From positions 28,045 through 92,044 of the forward strand of contig NZ_JAHCKL010000015.1 of NCBI RefSeq assembly GCF_026125785.1: 64,000 nt of DNA, written 5' to 3'. Source of the stretch: Hydrogenophaga sp. Its GTDB lineage: Bacteria; Pseudomonadota; Gammaproteobacteria; Burkholderiales; Burkholderiaceae_C. Shown in pieces: positions 55,328 through 63,994 of the stretch; within the stretch, counting starts at the first letter, position 1, and the number at the start of each line of letters is the position of its first letter. The notes under the pieces were generated by a model. That model saw nothing but the letters and a program-made list of their open reading frames with translations, had not been told where the DNA came from and searched no databases. Position numbers and translations under genes: made by a program.

Positions 55328-56314
55328 TCAGGAGGCGCAGCGCAGGGCGTCGATCAGACCGGCGATGTGGCTGACGCCCAGCTTGTCGTAGATCGATCGG
55401 ATCTGGTTGCGCACCGTGGCCGGCGAGCGCCCCAGGTGTTGCGCGATCGCCTTGTAGGTCCGGCCGCCGGCCACCAGTTCCGCGACGGTGCGCTCGCGCG
55501 GCGTGAGGTCGTCCACGCGGCAGCGCATGCGTGCGCGCAGGAACAGCAGGCCTTGCTCCGCGCGCTGCGAGATCACCACCGTGGCGCCCCGGTACAGGGT
55601 CTCGCCGCGTTGAAAGGCGCGCAGCGGCGCCTCAGGCAGTTGCCGGCCGCGCCAGCCATGCCATTCGCCGGCGAGCAGCGCCTCGAAGCCGGCGTCCGCG
55701 TGGTACAGCACGCCGCGCGGGTCGCAGATGGCGTGGGCGCGGCCGTCGGTGGTCGCGGCGGTCTCCAGGCGGTCCATGTGCGCCAGGCGGTTGAGCGTGA
55801 GCGCCTGCATCACGTGGGGGGCGAGCAGGGCGAGCAACTGGTTTTCCTGGGGGGTGCAGCGGGCCTTCTCGCCGGCCCGGAAGAGGCTGATCCAGTGCAC
55901 GAAACGGGTGCTGGGGTCGAAGTCGCTGGCGATGAAGAAATGGGCCTGCTCGTGGCGCCGCCCGTAGTCGAGCAGCGGAGCCTGCTCAGGGAGGTGGAAC
56001 CACTCGCGCGCATCGAAACCCATGGCGTTGCGTGGCCGTTCGCCCACCGCCCGGGCCGCCGTGTCCAGGTGCTTGACCGCTTCGTAGTCCGCCAGCATCT
56101 GCGGCGACTGGTTGTGCAGGTGGATGGTGTGGATGTCGATGCCCTGTCCGGTCTGGGTGGCCGTGCCCCACATCGATGAATCGAAGGGCAGGGCCTCGCG
56201 CACCAGGTCCAGGGTGGCGTCCTGGAAATCGGCCAGGGGAAGCTCGTGGGACAGCCGGTAGAGCTTCAGCAGCAGCGCGCTGAGCTCCTGGGGTTCGGTG
56301 AGGCGGCGTTTCAT
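55328..56314 (-). CDS. LuxR-type helix-turn-helix transcriptional regulator
   Basis: The 328-residue regulator has a C-terminal LuxR/FixJ-type DNA-binding domain (residues about 265-325: LTPRERTVAELVAGGRTYKAIA, then RSPATVRNQIRSIYDKLGV). The large N-terminal part resembles a GAF- or PAS-like sensor but contains neither the autoinducer-binding Trp/Tyr pattern nor a receiver domain. It is divergent from the exported-protein operon at 56442 with 127 bp between, so it probably regulates that operon. It lies directly upstream of the ankyrin genes on the same strand and could read into them. The ligand is unknown. Confidence 0.9.
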   Translation of the reverse strand: MKRRLTEPQELSALLLKLYRLSHELPLADFQDATLDLVREALPFDSSMWGTATQTGQGIDIHTIHLHNQSPQMLADYEAVKHLDTAARAVGERPRNAMGFDAREWFHLPEQAPLLDYGRRHEQAHFFIASDFDPSTRFVHWISLFRAGEKARCTPQENQLLALLAPHVMQALTLNRLAHMDRLETAATTDGRAHAICDPRGVLYHADAGFEALLAGEWHGWRGRQLPEAPLRAFQRGETLYRGATVVISQRAEQGLLFLRARMRCRVDDLTPRERTVAELVAGGRTYKAIAQHLGRSPATVRNQIRSIYDKLGVSHIAGLIDALRCAS

Positions 56315-56361
56315 CGGCGGGCAGAGGGCCGCCGTGGGCGCCCCCGGGCGGTGAATCCATG

Positions 56362-56373
56362 GTGCATCTGCAC
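56362..56373. promoter_or_regulatory. Palindrome between the LuxR-type gene and the VIT operon
   Basis: GTGCATCTGCAC is a perfect inverted repeat (GTGCA, two bases, TGCAC) placed centrally in the 127-bp divergent gap. It is a candidate operator for the adjacent LuxR-type regulator. A 12-base palindrome can occur by chance, so confidence is modest. Confidence 0.35.
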
Positions 56374-56441
56374 TATTCTCCTTGCATTCGGGCCTGCCTA
56401 GACTGCGGCGGACCTCACCCGACTCTTCTCCGTCCGATCCC

Positions 56442-59312
56442 ATGGCATTGTTTTCCCGGATGTGCCGCGGCGGCGCCCCTGTGCGCCTGGCCGCCTGGCT
56501 GTTGCTGTTGTCGTCTTTTGTCTGCCTGCCTGCGCAGGCCCAGCGCCCGGACGCGCCGGCCCTGCCGCAGATCCGCTGGACCGCACCCGAGGCGGCCGTG
56601 CCGGTCGAGCTGCGGCGCCTGGACGTGCGTGCGGATATCGCCGGGCGGGCGGTGAACACCCGCATCGAACTGGAGCTGTACAACCCCAACCCACGCGTGC
56701 TGGAGGCCGAGTTGCAGTTCCCTTTGCTCGAAGGCCAGTCGGTGACGGGCTTCGCGCTGGACATCGACGGCGAGCTGCGGCCCGCCGTTCCCGTGGAAAA
56801 GGCCCGAGGCCGGCAGGTGTTCGAGGACGTCACCCGCGCCCGCGTCGATCCGGCGCTGCTGGAGGCCGTCGGTGGGTCATTCCACCGGCTGCGGGTGTAC
56901 CCGCTGCCGGCGCAGGGCAGCCGGCGCGTGGTGTTGGAGATCGGCGAAATCGTGGGCGGCCAGGGGGCAGCCACCTGGCGCCTGCCGCTGGCGCAGCAGC
57001 CCGCCGGTGCCCGCCTGAACGTGGCGGTCCGCGTGGCCGGTGCGGAGCCTCGCGCGGTGTCGGCGCGGCTGGGTGCGCGGCGCCTGCCGGTGCGCGCTGC
57101 GTCCGGTGGCGCGCGCGTGCTGCTGGCCGCCACCGGGCGACAGCCCGGCGGGGAGCTGCGTGTCTCGCTGCCCCCTTCGCGCGGCGCGGTGACCACGGCA
57201 CAGCGGCTCGATGGCGTGGACTACTTCTACGCCGAGGTGTCGGTGGCGGCGCTGCCGGCGCCCAGGGCCCGTCCTCGGCGCGTGGCGCTGATCTGGGACG
57301 CCTCCGGCAGTGGCGAGCGGCGCGACCATGCACGCGAACTGGCCCTGCTCGAAGCCTGGTGGCGCGAACTGGGTGACGTGGAGGTGCTGCTGCAGCCGGT
57401 GCGCGACGAGGCCGCACCGCTGGAACGCTTCGAGGTGCGCGCGGGCCACTGGGACGCTCTGCGCGAACGGCTCGCCGCCATGCGTTACGACGGCGCCACC
57501 CGCGCCGCCGCCCTGCGCGTGCCCGACGGCGTGGACATGGCGCTGCTGTTCTCCGACGGCCTGGGCAACTGGGGCGGTGGCGCGGCCGCGCGCCTGCCGG
57601 TGCAACCGGTGCCGACCTTCGCCGTGACCGCGATGGCCGGTAGCGATGCGAATGCGCTGCGCCGCATGGCCCAGGCCAGCGGCGCCGTGCTGCTGGACCT
57701 GCTGTCGCTGGACACGGCGCAGGCGGTGGCGGCGCTGGGGCGGGCGCAGCCCCGGGTGGCCGACGTCAGCGCCGAAGGGGCGCAGGACCTGGAGCTGGCT
57801 GCGGACATGCCGGAGCAAGGGCGGGTGGTGGTTGCCGGGCGGCTGACCGCGCCCGAGGCGCGGCTGCGGTTGCGCCTGCAGCCGGCGGACGGGGGTGCGG
57901 CCCAGGTGCACACGGTGCGGGTGCTGCGGTCCGACGCCAGCACCGGCGTCGCGGCGTACCGCTGGGCGGCCTTGCGCATGGCGCGGCTGGCGGCCGAGGG
58001 CGATGCCCAGCGCGCCGCGGTGCGCCGGCTGGGTCTGCAGTTCCGCCTGCCCAGCCGGGAAACCTCGCTCATCGTGCTGGACACGGTGCAGGACTACGCA
58101 AACCACGGCATCGAGCCGCCGGCGGCGCTGCGCGAACCGTGGGTCCGTTTGCGCGCCCTGGCGGACGGCCGCCAGGCGGCCGCGCGCGCCGACCACCTCG
58201 AACAGGTGGTGCGGCGGTTCGAGAACAAGGTCCAGTGGTGGGAGAAGGATTTCCCCAAGGACACGCCGCCCCCCAAACCCGCGCGCGCGCCGCTGGTGGG
58301 CGCGCCGCCACCGGCGCCGGTGCCTGTTGGCGTGATGTCGGCCGCGCCCGCAGGCGCCAACAACCCGCCCGCCGCCGCGCCGGCGCGCATCCAGTTGCGT
58401 CCCTGGCGACCGGACGAGCCGTACGCGCGGCGGCTGCGCGAGGCGCCGCCGGAGTCCCTGGAGGCCATCTACTTCGATGAGCGTCCCTCGCACGCCGGCA
58501 GCACCGCGTTCTTCCTCGACGTGGCCGACATCCTGCTTGAGCGCGGCGAGCGCGCGGCGGCCCTGCGCGTGCTCTCCAACCTGGCGGAGATGGCGCTGGA
58601 GAACCGCCATGTGCTGCGCATCCTGGCCTACCGCCTGCAGCAGGCGGGCGAGGTGGCGCTGGCGGTGCCGCTGCTGGAGCAGGTGCGCGAGCTCAGTCCT
58701 GATGAGCCCCAGTCGTGGCGCGACCTGGGCCTCGCGCTGGCGCGCACCGGCCAGGCGCAGCAGGCGCTGGAGCTGCTCTGGCAGGTGGTCTCGCGCCCCT
58801 GGCACGACCGATTCCCGGGTGTCGAGCTGATCGCCCTGGCCGAACTCAACGCCATCGCCGCCCAGGCCCAGGCCGATGGCAGGTCCTTGGACCTGGGCGA
58901 GGTCGATCCCCGGCTGCGCCGCAACCTGCCGCTGGACCTGCGTGCCGTGCTGTCCTGGGACGCCGACAACACCGACATCGACCTCTGGGTGATCGACCCG
59001 AATGGCGAGCCGGCGTACTTTGGCAACCGTTTGACCTATCAAGGTGGGCGCATGTCTGCCGATTTCACAGGAGGGTATGGACCGGAGGAGTACGCGCTTC
59101 GCCGGGCCAAGCCGGGCACTTACACGGTGCGCGCCAAGTTTTTCGGCCACCGCCAGCAGATCGTGGCACCCGCCACCACCGTGATGCTGCGCCTGAGTAC
59201 CGGCTTTGGCACGCCCGCACAGAAAGACGAAGACGTGGTGCTGCGCCTGTCCGGGCGCGGCGACATGGTCACCGTAGGCACATTCACGGTAGGAGACACC
59301 GACAAGCCATGA
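56442..59312 (+). CDS. Exported VIT / vWA-like / TPR / DUF2135 protein
   Basis: The 956-residue protein has a signal peptide ending AQAQR near residue 35. Residues about 45-170 form a VIT (inter-alpha-trypsin-inhibitor) domain (NPNPRVLEAELQFPLLEGQSV, FEDVTRARVDPALLE). Residues about 280-420 form a vWA-like domain whose metal-site motif reads DASGSG. A Pro-rich linker follows, then TPR-like helices (about 690-800), and the C-terminus is a DUF2135/YfaP-like beta domain (LSWDADNTDIDLWVIDPNGE, KPGTYTVRAKFFGHR). This four-part layout suggests a periplasmic or surface protein that binds partners through a metal-dependent vWA site. The start at 56442 begins the signal peptide. It heads an operon of five exported proteins. 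Confidence 0.88.
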   Translation: MALFSRMCRGGAPVRLAAWLLLLSSFVCLPAQAQRPDAPALPQIRWTAPEAAVPVELRRLDVRADIAGRAVNTRIELELYNPNPRVLEAELQFPLLEGQSVTGFALDIDGELRPAVPVEKARGRQVFEDVTRARVDPALLEAVGGSFHRLRVYPLPAQGSRRVVLEIGEIVGGQGAATWRLPLAQQPAGARLNVAVRVAGAEPRAVSARLGARRLPVRAASGGARVLLAATGRQPGGELRVSLPPSRGAVTTAQRLDGVDYFYAEVSVAALPAPRARPRRVALIWDASGSGERRDHARELALLEAWWRELGDVEVLLQPVRDEAAPLERFEVRAGHWDALRERLAAMRYDGATRAAALRVPDGVDMALLFSDGLGNWGGGAAARLPVQPVPTFAVTAMAGSDANALRRMAQASGAVLLDLLSLDTAQAVAALGRAQPRVADVSAEGAQDLELAADMPEQGRVVVAGRLTAPEARLRLRLQPADGGAAQVHTVRVLRSDASTGVAAYRWAALRMARLAAEGDAQRAAVRRLGLQFRLPSRETSLIVLDTVQDYANHGIEPPAALREPWVRLRALADGRQAAARADHLEQVVRRFENKVQWWEKDFPKDTPPPKPARAPLVGAPPPAPVPVGVMSAAPAGANNPPAAAPARIQLRPWRPDEPYARRLREAPPESLEAIYFDERPSHAGSTAFFLDVADILLERGERAAALRVLSNLAEMALENRHVLRILAYRLQQAGEVALAVPLLEQVRELSPDEPQSWRDLGLALARTGQAQQALELLWQVVSRPWHDRFPGVELIALAELNAIAAQAQADGRSLDLGEVDPRLRRNLPLDLRAVLSWDADNTDIDLWVIDPNGEPAYFGNRLTYQGGRMSADFTGGYGPEEYALRRAKPGTYTVRAKFFGHRQQIVAPATTVMLRLSTGFGTPAQKDEDVVLRLSGRGDMVTVGTFTVGDTDKP

Positions 59313-60451
59313 CAGACATCGCCATCAACCTTCGCTCAGCGCTGCGCCGGGCCCGGAGCCAGGGCCTGGTGTTGCTGCTCGCCGGGCTGTGCCTGCTGGG
59401 GCCGGCGCCGGCGGGCGCCGAGACGCGCAACATCGTGGCCGAGGGCACCTCCGAGGCCTGCTGGGGCCGTGCGTACGCGGAAAAGATCGCCCGCGTGGCC
59501 ATGAGCAACGACGCGCACGACGAATGCCGCGCGCTGGGCTCAGGCTGGCGCTATGGCGCGGAGACGTTCGGCGGCTATGTGCAATGCAATCGCTGCGGCA
59601 AGTCCGACGAGTTCCGCTGCACCATCAAGCAGGCGGTGCACACCTGCGTGAACATGCAGAAGGAGCAGGAGGAGGCCGCGGCAAAGAAGCGGGCCGAACG
59701 CGAGGCGCAGAAACAGGCGGAGAAGGACAAGGCCGATCGGGAGAGGGCCCAGGCCGAACTGCACCGCAAGGAGCAGAAAGACAAAGCAGAACGCGACCGC
59801 GCCGAGCGCGAGCGGCTGGCCAAGGAGAAGGCAGACCGCGACCGCATCAAGCAGCAGATGGCCGACCGCGAGAAAGCGGCTAAGGCCGCCGCCGCGCGCG
59901 AAGCCGCCCAATCGTCTTCGGGGAACGCTGGCGGCGACCCGCTGGACCGGGCGTTCTCGGAGCGCCGGGGCAAGTCGGGAGGCCAGAAGCCCGCTGCCGG
60001 CGCGGGAGACGTGCTGGACGATGCCTTCAACAGCCGCAGGGGCTCCTCGGCGCGCCCGTCGGCGGGCACTGGCGACGTGCTGGACGACGCCATGACGCAG
60101 CGCAAGGAGCGCCTGGTCGAGCGCGAACGCCAGGCGGTCCTGGCCGCCCGCACCCAGGCGGCCACGGCGTCTTGCCAGGCCGCGGCCAAGGGGGTGGATG
60201 CCTGCCTGCAGTCCGCCTGCGGACGCGAGCCGCCCAGGACGCACTGCACGGACGGCTACTGGGAGTCGGGCACTTGCAACCCCAGCCCGGGTGCCCGCTG
60301 TCTTTCGATCGGGCAGTACGTCTGCCGCGCGAACGGGCCCAACCCGGCTTACGGCACATGGCAGAGCTGCACCACCAGCGCGCGTGCGCAATGCGCGTTC
60401 TCCGGCACCGTGGAAGACTGCGTTCGCCAGCGCCTGCAGGCCGCGAAGTGA
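59309..60451 (+). CDS. Exported Cys-rich protein with long charged coiled coil
   Basis: This 380-residue protein has a signal peptide ending PAGAE near residue 35. A small N-terminal Cys-containing domain (CNRCGKSDEFRCTIKQAVHTC) is followed by about 80 residues of Lys/Glu/Arg-rich coiled coil (KKRAEREAQKQAEKDK and similar). Next comes a linker with a repeated GDVLDDAFNSRRG / GDVLDDAMTQRK motif, and then a C-terminal Cys-rich domain of about ten cysteines. It overlaps the VIT/vWA gene by ATGA. I recognise no family. The disulfide-rich ends joined by a coiled coil suggest an extended extracytoplasmic scaffold. Confidence 0.82.
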   Translation: MTDIAINLRSALRRARSQGLVLLLAGLCLLGPAPAGAETRNIVAEGTSEACWGRAYAEKIARVAMSNDAHDECRALGSGWRYGAETFGGYVQCNRCGKSDEFRCTIKQAVHTCVNMQKEQEEAAAKKRAEREAQKQAEKDKADRERAQAELHRKEQKDKAERDRAERERLAKEKADRDRIKQQMADREKAAKAAAAREAAQSSSGNAGGDPLDRAFSERRGKSGGQKPAAGAGDVLDDAFNSRRGSSARPSAGTGDVLDDAMTQRKERLVERERQAVLAARTQAATASCQAAAKGVDACLQSACGREPPRTHCTDGYWESGTCNPSPGARCLSIGQYVCRANGPNPAYGTWQSCTTSARAQCAFSGTVEDCVRQRLQAAK

Positions 60452-60486
60452 GCCTGCACGAGTCCCTTTCTGACCACCTGTTCACC

Positions 60487-61248
60487 ATGTCACACACCCT
60501 GATGCTTCCCTTCCTTCGCCGCTGCGCGGCCGTCTTGTTGCTGGGCCTGTCGGTCACCATGGCCTGGGCCTTGCCACCGCAGATCGAGGCCGACCGCCAG
60601 CTCAAGGCGGCCGGCGCCGAGATGAAGCAGGACACCATCGACTGGCAGCGCGCGCTGACCGCCCTGAACGCCGCCGAGGCCACCGGCGTGAAGATGCCCG
60701 AGAGCTTTGACTACTACATCGGCCGGGCGCTCAGCGAGACCGGCGATCCCGCCAGCGCGGTGCAGCGCTTCACCCGCTACCTGGAGCGCTATGGCAAGCG
60801 CGGCAAGTTCTACGACCTGACGCTGGAACAGCTCAACCTGGCCGAGCGGCGGCAGGCACAGAAGCTGGAGGCCGAACAACGCGCGCGCAAGGCCGAGGAG
60901 GAGCGCGTGGCGGCCGAAGCGGCGGCGAAACGCCTGCAGGCAGAAATCGACAGCGCCTGGGAAGTGCGCTACTTCTACTACTGGATCATGGACAACGAGG
61001 GCAGCGGCTACTGCTCGACGGTCAGCAGCAGCATCCACCGCGGGGTCAACAGCAAGGCGGTGCGCAAGATCGACTGCGACTGCCGCACGGAGGACGTCAA
61101 CCACCCGGCCTACCGCGGGCGCACCAACGACGTGTGCCGAGGCAGCTTCGAAATCAACAAGAAGCTGGACAGCTCGGCGGACCTGTCCGAGCAGGGGCGG
61201 TCGGGCAAATGGAGCATCAAGTTCCAGAGCTCGCCGTTCAACTACTGA
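60487..61248 (+). CDS. Exported protein of unknown function with coiled coil and Cys-rich C-terminus
   Basis: This 253-residue protein has a signal peptide (LGLSVTMAWA, cut near residue 28). It contains a TPR-like pair of helices (SFDYYIGRALSETGDPASAVQRFTRYLERYG), a coiled coil rich in Glu, Ala and Arg (about residues 110-155), and a C-terminal domain with four to five cysteines (GYCSTVSSSIH, CDCRTEDV, DVCRG). The start is uncertain. GTG at 60448 would overlap the preceding stop and add 13 residues; ATG 60487 puts the hydrophobic core in the normal place. It shares the coiled-coil plus Cys-domain design of its neighbour. Confidence 0.8.
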   Translation: MSHTLMLPFLRRCAAVLLLGLSVTMAWALPPQIEADRQLKAAGAEMKQDTIDWQRALTALNAAEATGVKMPESFDYYIGRALSETGDPASAVQRFTRYLERYGKRGKFYDLTLEQLNLAERRQAQKLEAEQRARKAEEERVAAEAAAKRLQAEIDSAWEVRYFYYWIMDNEGSGYCSTVSSSIHRGVNSKAVRKIDCDCRTEDVNHPAYRGRTNDVCRGSFEINKKLDSSADLSEQGRSGKWSIKFQSSPFNY

Positions 61249-61256
61249 GCCTTTCC

Positions 61257-61757
61257 ATGCGCGGGCGGCTGGTGGCCATGGGACTGTGCAGTGCGCTGTC
61301 GGCCTGTGCTGCGCCCCCGACGCCTGACCCGGCGCAACTGGTGTTCTTTCATCCGTTCCGTCCTGGTGTCCTCGGCCAGTGCGAGCACGCGCACCGCCAG
61401 GACACCTTCGCGCGCGATGCCCGGCCCGATGCCACCGATCCCGGCAAGGCCTGGGTGGTGAGGCACGCGTTCTCGTTGCGCTGGCCCGGGGGCCTGATCG
61501 AGCAGGCCGCGCAGCCGGGCGCGGTGGGTGCCGTGCCTTCGCCGCCGCAGACCGATGTGTGCTTCGCGCTGTGGGTGGATGGACGACCCGTGGTCTCGGG
61601 CGCGGTGGTGCCGGAACAGTCCGCCCGGTTGCTGGGGTTTGCGACGCTGGTGCGTCTGCGCGGCGAGCCCGCGCGCTACGAGCTCAGGCCCCGTTTTCCG
61701 GGCCACCCGGGTGACCCTATGCCGCCCGAGTGGCAGGGGTTGCGGGGGTGGCGATGA
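61257..61757 (+). CDS. Putative lipoprotein of unknown function
   Basis: This 166-residue protein has an N-terminal MRGRLVAMGLCSAL hydrophobic stretch with a lipobox LSAC near residue 18, so it should be lipid-anchored. The mature part is mainly beta, with two conserved-looking cysteines (GQCEHAH and TDVCFALWVDG) and a segment RWPGGLIEQ. I recognise no family. It begins 8 bp after the preceding gene and overlaps the next by ATGA, so it belongs to the exported-protein operon. Confidence 0.8.
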   Translation: MRGRLVAMGLCSALSACAAPPTPDPAQLVFFHPFRPGVLGQCEHAHRQDTFARDARPDATDPGKAWVVRHAFSLRWPGGLIEQAAQPGAVGAVPSPPQTDVCFALWVDGRPVVSGAVVPEQSARLLGFATLVRLRGEPARYELRPRFPGHPGDPMPPEWQGLRGWR

Positions 61758-62038
61758 GGCTCTCCTTGTGCGCCTTGTTCTGCTGCCTGGTCGGCTGGGT
61801 GCCAGCGGTGGGAGCTTCACCCACGGCGAACGAGTTCGAGCCCTGCCACCGCGCCGCGGCGGCGCACCTGCAGCGCTGCCTGAGCGACGACGGCACCGGC
61901 GCGGGCCAGGCCTGCTGGCCACAGGTCAGACGCCGGTATGAGGCCTGCCGCGATGCGGTGGTGCGGTCCCATCAACCCCCCGATGCGGCCCGCCTCAAGG
62001 CCCTGCGCGAGGCCTCGCGCCCAGGGTCAGGGCGCTGA
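61754..62038 (+). CDS. Small exported Cys-containing protein
   Basis: The 94-residue protein has a signal peptide ending AVGAS near residue 22. The mature domain of about 70 residues has four cysteines spaced as two helical pairs (CHRAAAAHLQRC and CWPQVRRRYEAC), a pattern like a small disulfide-stapled helical hairpin. It is the last gene of the exported-protein operon, and its final 12 bp overlap the convergent mrdA gene's end. The function is unknown. Confidence 0.78.
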   Translation: MRLSLCALFCCLVGWVPAVGASPTANEFEPCHRAAAAHLQRCLSDDGTGAGQACWPQVRRRYEACRDAVVRSHQPPDAARLKALREASRPGSGR

Positions 62039-63994
62039 AGTCGCTGCTTCCGGTGGCCAGGGCTGCTCGCTGGCCTTGAGCGGCGTGCCAATGGGCGCGC
62101 CGGCCTGGCCTTGGCGCACCGCGGCCAGGTCCTGCGGGTTGGGGTACTGGTCCAGCAGCAGGTAGTCGAACACGCGCCGCGCGATGGGTGCTGCGTGCGC
62201 CGCGCCAAAGCCCGCGTTTTCCACGATCAGCGCCAGCGCCACGCGCGGCTTGTCCAGCGGCGCGAAGGCGATGTAGAGCGAGTGGTCGCGCTGGTGCTCC
62301 TCCAGCCTGCGCGCGTCGTAGCGCTCCTTTTGCCCGATGGTCACGGCCTGCGCGGTGCCGGTCTTGCCGCCGCTGGCGTAGCCGGCACCCGCGAACACGC
62401 GCGCCGAGGTGCCTTCGGTGGTCACGGCGGCCATGGCATTGAGCACCGTGCGCACGTGCTCGGGCTTGAAGCCCAGGTCCTCGGGGGGCGGCTCGGGCAG
62501 CAGGGTGCGCTTCCGCGTGATCACGTCTTCCGTGGCCATGGTCAGGTGCGGCTTGTACTTGACGCCACCGTTGGCCAGCGTGGCCATGGCATGCGCGAGC
62601 TGTAGCACGGTGAAGCTGTTGTAGCCCTGGCCGATGCCGAGCGAGATGGTTTCCCCGGCATACCAGCGCTGCTGCTCGGGCCGCTTGTAGGTGTTGCGCT
62701 TCCAGGCCTGGCTGGGCAGCACGCCGCGCACCTCACCACGCAGGTCGATGCCGGTGATCTGGCCGAAGCCCAGCGGCTTCATGAAGTCGTGCATGGCGTC
62801 CACGCCCATCTCGTTGGCCAGCGAGTAGTAGTAGACGTTGCTGGACTTGACGATGCTGCGGTGCATGTCCACCAGACCCAGGCCGCCGTCGCCATGGCTG
62901 CGGAAACGGTGGTTGCCCAGCGTCCAGGAGCCCGTGTCGTTGATGACGGTGCTGGCGCTGCGCGCGCCCGTCTCCAGCGCCGCCATGGCCATGAAGGGCT
63001 TGTAGGTGGACCCGGGCGGGTAGGTACCGCGCAAGGCGCGGTTGAGCAAGGGCTTGTCGATCGACTCGTTGAGCGCGCGCCAGTTCTCCACATCGATACC
63101 CTCGACGAACAGGTTCGGGTCGAAAGTGGGCTTGCTCACGAACGCCAGCACCTCACCCGAGCGCGGGTCGATGGCGACCAGGGCGCCGCGCCGGTCGCCG
63201 TACATGTCCTCGATCAGCTTCTGCAGCTGGATGTCGACCGACAGCACCACCGTGTTGCCCGGCGTGGCCGGCGTGTGCGCGAGCGAACGCACGGCACGGC
63301 CCCCCGCCGACGTTTCCACCCGCTCAAAACCCGTGATGCCGTGCAACTCGCGCTCGTACTGCTGCTCCGCGCCCAGCTTGCCGATGTACTCGGTGCCGCG
63401 GTAGTTGGCCTGGTCCTCCTCGGGCCAGTCGGCAATGGTTTCCTTCTCGCGCTGGTTGATGCGCCCGATGTAGCCGATGACGTGGCTGGCGACATCGCCG
63501 TTGGGGTATTGGCGCAGCAGCCGCGCACGGACCTCCACGCCCGGGAAACGGTAGCGTTGCGCCGTGAACCGCGCCACCTCCTCGTCGGTCAGCCGCGTGC
63601 GCAGCGGCAGCGAATCGAACCGGTGCGACTCCTCCAGCAGCTTGCGGAAACGCCGCACATCACGCGGCGTTACCTCCACCAGCTCGCCCAGGCCCTGGAT
63701 CGTGGCCTCCAGATCCTCCACGCGCGAGGGAATGATCTCCAGCGTGTAGGCCGAATAGTTGGTGGCCAGAATCCGGCCCTTGCGGTCCACGATCTGGCCC
63801 CGGTTCGGCACCACCGGCAACACCGCCGTGCGGTTGCTCTCCGCCTGCGCATCCAGATCGTCGTGGCGGATCACCTGCAGGTACACCATGCGCGCCACGA
63901 CCAGCCCGAAAGCAAACAGCACCGCCAGCCCGATCAGCAGCACCCGCAGGCGAAACTGCGCCAGGTCGGCCTCGACGTTGCGTATTTCAGTCAT
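62027..63994 (-). CDS. mrdA: Penicillin-binding protein 2 (peptidoglycan transpeptidase)
   Basis: The 655-residue elongasome transpeptidase cross-links lateral-wall peptidoglycan together with RodA. A short cytoplasmic N-terminus and one membrane anchor (about residues 17-40) precede the dimerisation domain (LPVVPNRGQIVDRKGRILATN). In the transpeptidase domain the active-site SxxK is Ser329-Thr-Tyr-Lys332, the second motif is SSN in IVKSSNVYYYSL, and the third is KTGTAQ. All are intact and the length is normal. rodA normally lies downstream on this strand, but here the mrdA stop meets the exported-protein operon instead. The genes upstream (mreD, mreC) would lie outside the window. Confidence 0.96.
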   Translation of the reverse strand: MTEIRNVEADLAQFRLRVLLIGLAVLFAFGLVVARMVYLQVIRHDDLDAQAESNRTAVLPVVPNRGQIVDRKGRILATNYSAYTLEIIPSRVEDLEATIQGLGELVEVTPRDVRRFRKLLEESHRFDSLPLRTRLTDEEVARFTAQRYRFPGVEVRARLLRQYPNGDVASHVIGYIGRINQREKETIADWPEEDQANYRGTEYIGKLGAEQQYERELHGITGFERVETSAGGRAVRSLAHTPATPGNTVVLSVDIQLQKLIEDMYGDRRGALVAIDPRSGEVLAFVSKPTFDPNLFVEGIDVENWRALNESIDKPLLNRALRGTYPPGSTYKPFMAMAALETGARSASTVINDTGSWTLGNHRFRSHGDGGLGLVDMHRSIVKSSNVYYYSLANEMGVDAMHDFMKPLGFGQITGIDLRGEVRGVLPSQAWKRNTYKRPEQQRWYAGETISLGIGQGYNSFTVLQLAHAMATLANGGVKYKPHLTMATEDVITRKRTLLPEPPPEDLGFKPEHVRTVLNAMAAVTTEGTSARVFAGAGYASGGKTGTAQAVTIGQKERYDARRLEEHQRDHSLYIAFAPLDKPRVALALIVENAGFGAAHAAPIARRVFDYLLLDQYPNPQDLAAVRQGQAGAPIGTPLKASEQPWPPEAATSAP

